A DNA stretch of 64,000 nt from Verrucomicrobiales bacterium (GTDB lineage Bacteria > Verrucomicrobiota > Verrucomicrobiia > Limisphaerales > UBA9464): assembly GCA_027488845.1 (NCBI GenBank), contig JAIYBC010000042.1, positions 1 through 64,000 on the forward strand. Reading direction: 5' to 3'. The translations under genes and the position numbers were made by a program. Below are positions 26,356 to 32,833 of the stretch, in pieces. Under the pieces are notes generated by a model. It ran no database searches. It saw only the letters and a list, made by a program, of their open reading frames with translations, and was not told the origin of the DNA. How positions within the stretch are numbered: the stretch's first letter is position 1; every line of letters begins with the position of its first letter.

Positions 26356-27572
26356 AGCGCCGCAACCGAGTCCGTCCCGGGTTCCTGGACAAGGCGCTCG
26401 ACCGCATCGAGCGCCTCGACACCAGCGGGCTGCACGACGTCATCCAGCGTCTCGCCGTCGAACGGGAGTTCCTGGAGACGGTCTTCAACGCGATCGAGGA
26501 CGGCATCGTGGTGGCCGACGAACAGGGGCGTGTGGAGTACCTGAACGCCTCCGCGACGCGTCTGCTGGGGATCCCGCCCGACACCGCGGTGGGGCATCCG
26601 GTGACGCGCTACCTGCCGGAACTCGACTGGAAGAACATCGCCGAAGCCGACCAGGCCGGCGGGCCGTCCGTGTTCCGGCGTGAGTTCCAGGTGGACTACC
26701 CACGTCCGCGGCTGCTGCGGCTGCACGTCTCCCCGCTCGACGGTTCCGCGCCGGGCAGCCGGGGTCTGGTGTTGATCCTCCACGACGCGACCGAGGCCCG
26801 TCGACGCACCTCCGAGGCCATCGAGGCCGAGCGGGTGCATGCGTTGACCCTGCTGGCCGGCAGCCTCGCGCACGAGATCGGCAATCCGCTCAACGCCCTG
26901 GACATCCACCTCCAGCTCATGGAGCGGGAGATCCGGCGTCTGCGCCGACTGGCCGGGGCCTCGGACCCGGAGGCGGTCTCCTCCTCGGAACGGCTGGAGA
27001 AGTACCTCGGCGTGGCGAAGGGCGAGGTGCACCGGTTGGACTACATCATCACCGAGTTCCTCCAGGCGTTGCGTCCGTCCGCGCCGAAGTTCCGGACCGG
27101 CTCGCTCAACGACGCCGTGGAGGAGTCCCTCGCGTTGCTGCGGCCCGAGTTGGAGGCCCGTGGGCTCACCGTGGGCGCCGAGCTCGTCGCCGGCCTGCCG
27201 GCGGTCCAGTTCGACCCGACCCAGATCAAGCAGGTGCTGGTGAACCTGGTGAAGAACGCGATGCAGGCCACGCCGCGCGACGGCACGATCACCCTCTCCA
27301 CCGGCGCCAACAACGAGGACGTCTGGCTCTGCGTCCGCGACACCGGATCGGGAATCCCGCCCGAGCGCCTCAACCGCATCTTCGAGCCGTTCTACACCAC
27401 CAAGGAGAAGGGCACCGGACTTGGGCTGCTCATCGTCCAGCGGATCATCCGCGACCATGGCGGCCGCATCGAGGTGGAGAGCGCCGTCGGCAAGGGCACC
27501 GCCTTCAAGCTCTGGCTCCCCCTCATCGAACGCCGCCCCCGCATGATCGCGCCTGCGGCAGGGGAAGCGTAG
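26346..27572 (+). CDS. Cytoplasmic PAS-domain sensor histidine kinase
   Basis: 408 residues with no transmembrane segment. A PAS domain (about 45-155) starts ETVFNAIEDGIVVADEQGRVEYLNASA. HisKA contains SLAHEIGNPLNAL with phospho-acceptor His176. HATPase_c has the N box VNLVKNAMQA, the G1 box VRDTGSGIPPE, the F box FEPFYTTKEKG and the G2 box TGLGL. This arrangement resembles NtrB-like or ZraS-like cytoplasmic kinases. It overlaps corA by 10 nt, so it should be co-expressed with the Mg2+ channel, but no response regulator is encoded nearby. Signal and partner are unknown. A terminator follows at 27580-27600. Confidence 0.92.
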   Translation: MALKRRNRVRPGFLDKALDRIERLDTSGLHDVIQRLAVEREFLETVFNAIEDGIVVADEQGRVEYLNASATRLLGIPPDTAVGHPVTRYLPELDWKNIAEADQAGGPSVFRREFQVDYPRPRLLRLHVSPLDGSAPGSRGLVLILHDATEARRRTSEAIEAERVHALTLLAGSLAHEIGNPLNALDIHLQLMEREIRRLRRLAGASDPEAVSSSERLEKYLGVAKGEVHRLDYIITEFLQALRPSAPKFRTGSLNDAVEESLALLRPELEARGLTVGAELVAGLPAVQFDPTQIKQVLVNLVKNAMQATPRDGTITLSTGANNEDVWLCVRDTGSGIPPERLNRIFEPFYTTKEKGTGLGLLIVQRIIRDHGGRIEVESAVGKGTAFKLWLPLIERRPRMIAPAAGEA

Positions 27573-27579
27573 TGGCCGC

Positions 27580-27600
27580 GCCCGCAAGGACGCGGGCTTT
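27580..27600 (+). terminator. Terminator after the sensor kinase
   Basis: GCCCGC (27580-27585) pairs with GCGGGC (27592-27597) around a 6-nt loop and is followed by TTT. It starts 8 bp after the stop codon. Confidence 0.65.
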
Positions 27601-27624
27601 GCTGTCAGGCGTCGGGCGTCAGGG

Positions 27625-27700
27625 GCTGAAGGGTTGAAGGGCCAAAACGTTAAAGGGTTGAAGCGATGAAGGGTTGAAGCGATGAAGGGTTGAAGGGGGG
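27625..27700. repeat. Octamer array (GGGTTGAA)n 3' of the sensor kinase
   Basis: Imperfect 8-bp units GGGCTGAA, GGGTTGAA and GCGATGAA lie on the plus strand, the same strand as the gene that ends 50 bp upstream. The sense-strand wording matches the arrays behind mqnA and the haem-domain gene at 32834. Confidence 0.8.
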
Positions 27701-27885
27701 TGGCCGCGTCCGCCCGGACGCGGTTCCCCGCATCGGGAGGTTGAAGGGGGCCAAGGCTGAGGCGGCAAACACCTGGGTCCATGGACCCGACCCTCTGGAA
27801 ACGGGTCCGACACCGCATCCGCACCGAGATACGCCCCGGTCGACGAACTACTGACAACGGACCACTGACAACGGACAAATCCCCA

Positions 27886-28623
27886 CTACTTCCTGAATCT
27901 CACCACGTAGTTGTCCTTGAAGGTCAGCGGCTCGCCGACCTTGGTGAAGCCAGCGGCGACGATCTCGGATTCGAACACCTCCTGGCCTGCGCGGACGTGG
28001 GTCATCATCCATTCCGAGCTGACGCCCGGGATGCGCTTGAAGTCCACCACGACCATTTCGCCTCCCGGCTTCAGGGCCTTCCGCAGGCTCGCGAGCATCG
28101 GCGCCGGATACTCGAAGTGGTGGTAGGTGTCGCAGATGTAGATCCGGTCGACGCTGTTCGCCGGCAGCCGCGTGTCCTGTTCTCCGCCGCGGTGGACCTT
28201 CACCTGTCCGTAGCCGCCCTCCGCGGCTCGACGCCCGAGGTGCACGAGGAGCACCGGCGAGATGTCCACGGCGTGCACCGTTCCCTGCTTCCCGACGGCG
28301 TCGGCGAACAGGAAGGTGAACAGGCCGGTGCCGGCGCCGACGTCGGCGATCGTCATGCCGGGTTTCAGGCCGAGTACGGCGACGATCTCGCGACGATGGT
28401 CGAAGACCTCGCGACCCTCCTTCTCGAAGCGCTCCACCCACTGGTTCGGGTTCAGGTCGGGCTTGAGGAACTCCTCGTTGATCCCGGGCTTCACCGACAC
28501 GGCCGGAGTCCCGCTCACGGCCACGGCCGGGGACTTCGCGTCCGGCTTCAGACAGCTGCAGCAGCCGCAGAGGACGACGCCGAGGGCGAGGGCGGCGGCG
28601 GTGGACAACGGAGTGCGCTTCAT
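27886..28623 (-). CDS. Class I SAM-dependent methyltransferase with a lipoprotein signal
   Basis: 245 residues from the ATG at 28623. The N-terminus (MKRTPLSTAAALALGVVLCGC) is a lipoprotein signal with lipobox LCGC and Cys21 as the lipidation site. The body is a class I methyltransferase: motif I IADVGAGTGLFTFLFA (93-108), GTVHAVDISPVLL for the acidic ribose-binding loop, RIYICDTYHHFEYP, and LKPGGEMVVVDF. SAM enzymes are normally cytoplasmic, so an exported, lipid-anchored copy is odd, although I am aware that similar predicted exported methyltransferases occur in this phylum. Substrate unknown. A further in-frame start at 28743 would bury the lipobox and was rejected. Confidence 0.82.
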   Translation of the reverse strand: MKRTPLSTAAALALGVVLCGCCSCLKPDAKSPAVAVSGTPAVSVKPGINEEFLKPDLNPNQWVERFEKEGREVFDHRREIVAVLGLKPGMTIADVGAGTGLFTFLFADAVGKQGTVHAVDISPVLLVHLGRRAAEGGYGQVKVHRGGEQDTRLPANSVDRIYICDTYHHFEYPAPMLASLRKALKPGGEMVVVDFKRIPGVSSEWMMTHVRAGQEVFESEIVAAGFTKVGEPLTFKDNYVVRFRK

Positions 28624-29014
28624 GTCCGCAGGATGCCGCGTCGGAAGCCCCATCTCAATGCCCTGTAGAGCCGCCGGCGTATCTCCCGACTTTGGCTCAC
28701 TTCCTCTCAAAATGATCACCTGTATCCGTAGGAGCTGCTTCATTCCGTATAGGCAGCAGGAGGGGCGATCGGACGGTTCACGCTACATTCCAATCGCTAT
28801 CCTCGCTTCAGCTCTGCTAGGACACAGAGGTGTCCAATATAGACAGCTAATGCTACAAGGTACCACCACCAAGGCATGTTGAACTGGTAAATTAATATGC
28901 AGGCGATTAACAGTGTCACTTGTTGTTTTGGTTTAAATCTAACCGCTTCTTTCGATTGTGAATCAATTCGCTAGATTGAGTTCAGTTTCCCCTTTGGTCA
29001 GTTCTCGACTCGCT
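28624..29014. other. AT-rich intergenic stretch upstream of the lipoprotein methyltransferase
   Basis: From about 28690 the base composition drops sharply from the surrounding high GC to roughly 45 % by eye, with tracts such as AATTAATATGCAGGCGATTAA. No gene is recognised. Together with the small ORF downstream it forms a compositional islet. Confidence 0.6.
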
Positions 29015-29287
29015 TTAGGGTTCCGGAACAATCCAAAAACGGATCTTGTCGCATTCTCGGTGGATCTCCCGCAAGACAGTTTCGTTCAGGTCATCCATTA
29101 AATAATCCGAGATTAGTTCTGAAGTGATTACTGCATGTTTTTCATCTGCCGCCTTAGCCAGCCTGACGCACTCTTCTGAAACGAATTGAAGAGAGTTCTG
29201 GAGTTGTCCTCGCTTTTCAGGAGTGGCTTCCTGAAGTCTTGGTAAGGTTATCAGAATTAGTTCGATTAGGTCATTGAACAGTGACAT
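29015..29287 (-). CDS. Small hypothetical protein in an AT-rich islet
   Basis: A 90-residue ORF from the ATG at 29287, beginning MSLFNDLIELILITLPRLQE. It is predicted almost entirely helical and acidic, with no signal peptide, and ends KIRFWIVPEP. It has far lower GC and different codon use from every neighbour (AAT, TTA and AGA codons), which suggests recent acquisition. The amino-acid pattern is protein-like (amphipathic helices, few rare residues), so it is probably real. I do not recognise the family. It could be an orphan immunity or antitoxin-like protein, but nothing in the sequence proves this. Confidence 0.5.
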   Translation of the reverse strand: MSLFNDLIELILITLPRLQEATPEKRGQLQNSLQFVSEECVRLAKAADEKHAVITSELISDYLMDDLNETVLREIHRECDKIRFWIVPEP

Positions 29288-29553
29288 GGACTTTAGACGC
29301 TGAAGGCTATTTCGGGGATCCGAAGCGTCTCCTCTGAGTGGGAGACCTTTCGCTGCTAGTTGAGAGATATTCCTAAGTCAATTAGAAATTATTGGCTTCC
29401 CGTCTCGCATTTCAGGGGCGAACTGTGACCCTGCATACTTTCACAGAGAAGAATCTCAACGAATAGCCACATCTCCCAACTGATCCAAGTTCCGATCCGA
29501 TCTTTCCGATGTTAACCCGGAGAAAACCTTTGAGATTCCCAAACATTGAACCG
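29288..29553. other. AT-rich non-coding stretch
   Basis: It continues the low-GC islet from the small ORF to the hairpin at 29554. No coding potential or recognised RNA is seen. Confidence 0.55.
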
Positions 29554-29582
29554 GTGACCGCGGCCATGGCGGCCGCGGTCAC
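29554..29582 (-). terminator. Strong hairpin at the islet boundary, 3' of the haem-domain gene
   Basis: GTGACCGCGGCC (29554-29565) pairs perfectly with GGCCGCGGTCAC (29571-29582) around a 5-nt loop. It lies 12 bp after the stop of the minus-strand gene ending at 29595 and marks the edge of the AT-rich islet. The following U-tract is weak (GGTTCAATGTTT). Confidence 0.6.
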
Positions 29583-29594
29583 GGGCTCTGCGGA

Positions 29595-32500
29595 TCACTT
29601 GGCGAAGGCCTTGTGCTGCGGGTTGCCGCCCGACTGCAGATAGGCGATCAGGTCCAGCAGTTCGTCGCCGTTGAGGCCGTTGATCATACCGGCCGGCATC
29701 AACGACACGGGATAGGGCTTGCGGCCCTTCACCTGGTCCAAGGCCACCGTGGTCGAGTCGTCCGGGTTCCGCGGGTCGGCGGTCACCACGAGCTTCCCAC
29801 CCTCGGCGTACACGCGTCCGACCAGGGTGGAGCCGTCGGCCAGGAGCACTTCCTCCGAGCCGTACTGGTCCGAGATGACCTTCGAGGGTTCGACGATGTT
29901 CTCCATCAGGTCGCGCAGGGTGTAGCGGTTGGCCACGCCGGAGAGGTCGGGGCCGACCCCGCCGCCGGCGCCGTCGAAGCGGTGGCAGGCGGCGCAGCCG
30001 ATGGAGTTGTACATGGCGCGGCCGTTCTCGAAGTTCCGGCCGCGGATCCCGCCGGAGGCCAAGGCGAGCGCCTGTTCGACGGTGTAGGACCTGCCCGGTC
30101 CCTTCGGCGCGGCGAATTGGGTCGGGGCGCCGCTGGGCTTGGCGGTGGAGAGCGCCTCGAGGGCGGAGCGCTCCGCCGGATCCGTCACGGTCGCGAGGGC
30201 GTCCTTGCGGATGTTCTCGAGGAAGCCGCGGAAGCTGTTGCCGCCCTGCCAGGGCGCGGTGCGGGGGAACCAGCCGAAGAACGACTTCCGAAGGGCCGGG
30301 GTCCATCCGGTCTTGGCCTCACGCAGGATGTAGGCGAAGGCGATCTGCTCCTGGTTGGGCCGGCTGGCCGAGGCCTGGGCGAAGGCGGAGGCGTAGCCCT
30401 TGTTGCGCTCCAGCAGGGCGTCGCTGGCGTAGCGCAGGTCCGCGTCGTTGGCGGTGAGCATCAGCGGCACGGTCTTGGCCACCACGCCCGGCGCGCCGAG
30501 GCGGACCAGGGTGCCGGCCAGCTCGCGGTTCATCGCGCGGCTCTTCGACGGATAGAGGGCGTCGAGCCGGCGCAGGACCGTGTCGCGGACCGTGCCCTCG
30601 GGGTTGCCCCGGCGGATCAGCACGAGCTGGTACGCGCGGATCGCGGCGAGGCGGGCGGCCTCGTCGAGACGGCCGAAGTCGAGCTGGTTCAATCCCTCGA
30701 GCAGGCGGTCGCGGTGTTCGGCCGAACCCATGCGGGCCAGCGCCACCGAGGCTTCGATCCGGGCCCAGGGACGCTTCTCCGCGAACACCCGGTCGGCCCA
30801 GGCGGAAACCGGCTGACGCTCGATGGCCACGCGCGCGGCGTAGCGGATCCAGCGGTCGTCGTGGTCGAGATGCTTCCAGGCCTTGTCGACGGCGGCGGTT
30901 CCGGTGCCTTCGTCGTGCAGGGTCTCCAGCTCACGGCGGAGCGCATGGGCCTTGTTCTCCTTCAGCGCCTTCGCGGGGGCGGTGCTCTCGGTGCCGACGT
31001 AGGTGACGCGGTACACGGCGGACTGGGTGCCGCGGCCGCCGATGGCGAAGTAGAGCGCGCCGTCGGCCGGATGGACCAGCAGGTCGGTCAGGGGAAGCGG
31101 GCGGCCGCTGACGAACTCCTCCTTCTCCGCCTTGTAGCCCGCGCCGTCCGGCGTGAGGTGGATGGCGTACATGGTCCCGTAGGTCCAGTCGTTGGCGAAG
31201 ATCGCGTGCTGGTAGCGGGCGGGGAACTTCGCGCCCTTCCCGGATTCCACGCCGGTGGGGCTGCCCGGGCCGATGTCGACGAGGGCCGGGAGGCTGTCGG
31301 GGTAGTACGTGGGCCACTTGCCCGCGCCGGAACGCCAGCCGAGGTCGCTGCCGCTGGGCGCCATGCTGACACGTGTGGGGCGGTACCACGGGGTGCCGGC
31401 GTCCCATTCCATGTCGGAGTCGTAGGTGAACAGGTCGCCGAGGGAGTTGAAGGCGATGTCGTACTGGTTGCGGTAGCCGTAGCTGACCAGCTCGAAGGTC
31501 TTGCCGTCGGGATCGGTGCGGCAGATGTAGCCGCCCGGCGCGAGGATGCCGCGGGCGTGGCCGTTGGCGTCCCAGAGGCGGGTCACGACCTGGTCCTCGT
31601 CCCAGGCCCGGGCGGCGCGGGACAGTTCCATGTCCTTGGGCAGCTTCGTGTGGTTGCCGCACGCGACGTAGAGGGACTTGCCGTCGGGCGAGAGGACGAT
31701 GCCGTGCGGTCCGTGTTCGCCGCCGCCCTCGATGCGACGCAGGAGCTTCTCCTCGTCGTAGCGGTCGTCGCCGTCGGTGTCGCGCAGACGCCACAGGCCC
31801 TGCTTCCCGCCCTGCTCGTTGACCATCACGTAGAGGCTGTCGAAGGCGTACAGCAGGCCGTGGGCTCCGCCGACCGAGTTGGAGAGCTTCTCCACCGTCG
31901 CCGCGTTGGTCGAACCGGCCGCCGGCAAGGTGAGACGGAACAGGCCGCCGCCCTGGTCGCAGGCCACGAGACGGCCCTTGGCGTCGACGGTCATGCTGAC
32001 CCAGGAGCCTTCCTCGGACTTCGGCACGGCGTGGACCAACTCGACCCGGAACCCGGGCCGGACCTGGATGTCCGCCACCGCGGTGACCTTCGGCGGACCC
32101 GACGGGGCGCCCGCGCCGGCGAGAGCGTCGCCCCAGGGTTCGTCGCCGTACTTCGCGAGCACCTTCGCCGCCTTCCATTCGGTCCGTCCGGGCACCGTGG
32201 CCTCCCAGGATCCGTCGGTCTCGACGTAGGACTGCTTGCCGTCCGCGGTCTTGAGCCGGAGCCGGGCCACGAGGCCGGCCTGGGCGCCTTCGTTCTTGGC
32301 CTCGACCCGGAGTTCATGGCGTCCCGGGGTGAGCTGGCGGGTGAGGCCGATCCGGGACGGGGCGTTCCAGTCGGCGTTGGTCAGGACGGACTTGCCGTCG
32401 AGGAAGACCACGGCGCCGTTGTCGCAGGTGAGGAAGAGCACCGCCTCGCGCAGGTTCTCCGGGATCTCGAGGGTCCTGCGGAGCGTGGCCGCGGTGCCGC

Positions 32501-32615
32501 TGCCGGGGCCTTCGGCCCAGATCCATTTGGGATCGGCGACGATGTCGGCGGTTCCGAGTCCCAGCAATGCGGCGGTGATCGCGGCGGACAGGGCGGTGCG
32601 TGGCGGAAGGGGCAT
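29595..32615 (-). CDS. Secreted PVC-type haem-binding propeller protein with HEAT-like repeats
   Basis: 1006 residues with a signal peptide (MPLPPRTALSAAITAALLGLGTADIVA). Residues 30-130 form a beta-sandwich (WIWAEGPGSGTAATLRRTLEIP). Then comes a membrane-bound-dehydrogenase-like propeller (about 175-540) containing VRPGFRVELVHAVP and GYRNQYDIAFNSLGDLFTYDSDMEWD. HEAT-like helices follow (about 560-790), and finally the haem domain with CAACH at about 874-878, a distal Met region LMPAGM and LLDLIAYLQSGG. This is the architecture of the putative haem-binding proteins widespread in Pirellula and Verrucomicrobium. It is likely a periplasmic redox enzyme acting on sugars, which is inferred. A homologue of related architecture is encoded just upstream at 32834-35605. 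Confidence 0.9.
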   Translation of the reverse strand: MPLPPRTALSAAITAALLGLGTADIVADPKWIWAEGPGSGTAATLRRTLEIPENLREAVLFLTCDNGAVVFLDGKSVLTNADWNAPSRIGLTRQLTPGRHELRVEAKNEGAQAGLVARLRLKTADGKQSYVETDGSWEATVPGRTEWKAAKVLAKYGDEPWGDALAGAGAPSGPPKVTAVADIQVRPGFRVELVHAVPKSEEGSWVSMTVDAKGRLVACDQGGGLFRLTLPAAGSTNAATVEKLSNSVGGAHGLLYAFDSLYVMVNEQGGKQGLWRLRDTDGDDRYDEEKLLRRIEGGGEHGPHGIVLSPDGKSLYVACGNHTKLPKDMELSRAARAWDEDQVVTRLWDANGHARGILAPGGYICRTDPDGKTFELVSYGYRNQYDIAFNSLGDLFTYDSDMEWDAGTPWYRPTRVSMAPSGSDLGWRSGAGKWPTYYPDSLPALVDIGPGSPTGVESGKGAKFPARYQHAIFANDWTYGTMYAIHLTPDGAGYKAEKEEFVSGRPLPLTDLLVHPADGALYFAIGGRGTQSAVYRVTYVGTESTAPAKALKENKAHALRRELETLHDEGTGTAAVDKAWKHLDHDDRWIRYAARVAIERQPVSAWADRVFAEKRPWARIEASVALARMGSAEHRDRLLEGLNQLDFGRLDEAARLAAIRAYQLVLIRRGNPEGTVRDTVLRRLDALYPSKSRAMNRELAGTLVRLGAPGVVAKTVPLMLTANDADLRYASDALLERNKGYASAFAQASASRPNQEQIAFAYILREAKTGWTPALRKSFFGWFPRTAPWQGGNSFRGFLENIRKDALATVTDPAERSALEALSTAKPSGAPTQFAAPKGPGRSYTVEQALALASGGIRGRNFENGRAMYNSIGCAACHRFDGAGGGVGPDLSGVANRYTLRDLMENIVEPSKVISDQYGSEEVLLADGSTLVGRVYAEGGKLVVTADPRNPDDSTTVALDQVKGRKPYPVSLMPAGMINGLNGDELLDLIAYLQSGGNPQHKAFAK

Positions 32616-32833
32616 CCGCTACCAACGCCGGAAACCGCCGGAATATTCAAGTCCGGGGATGGGGGAGGGTTGAAGGGTTGAAGAGTTTCAGGGTTGAAGC
32701 GGATTGGGGAGAGCGGCGAATGGCGGCCATTCCCGCTTCCACCCTTCCACCCTTCAACGCTTCAACGCTTCAACGCTTCAACCTTTCAACCTTTCAACCT
32801 TTCAACCTTTCAACCTTTCAACCTTTCAACCCC
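32616..32833. other. Intergenic region dominated by two facing octamer arrays
   Basis: It carries GGGTTGAA units at 32667-32697 and the oppositely oriented CCTTTCAA array at 32735-32832, separated by about 40 bp. Apart from the start-proximal 50 bp it is almost entirely repeat. No gene is supported. Confidence 0.7.
32667..32832. repeat. Two facing octamer arrays, (GGGTTGAA)n and (CCTTTCAA)n
   Basis: The first block has three to four GGGTTGAA-type units. The second has about twelve units grading from CCCTTCCA through CGCTTCAA to six consecutive perfect CCTTTCAA copies. It ends immediately before the stop codon of the minus-strand gene at 32834. The homogenised six-unit core points to recent slippage expansion. 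The two blocks could fold into a long hairpin. Confidence 0.88.

Larger units (their letters stand above)
27573..27885. other. 313-bp intergenic region made largely of a terminator and repeat phrases
   Basis: It contains the terminator at 27580-27600, a GTCAGGCGTCGGGCGTCAGG phrase near 27604, the octamer array at 27625-27700 and the CTGACAACGGACCACTGAC phrase at about 27850-27882. No gene is supported. Confidence 0.65.

Noticed and set aside
29613-32681. 1022-codon open frame on the plus strand
   Set aside because: It mirrors the haem-domain propeller gene on the opposite strand; Gly/Ala/Val/Arg-rich with no domain.
32735-32832. CRISPR-like regular repeats
   Set aside because: The 8-bp units are contiguous with no spacers and no cas genes, so this is a simple tandem array.
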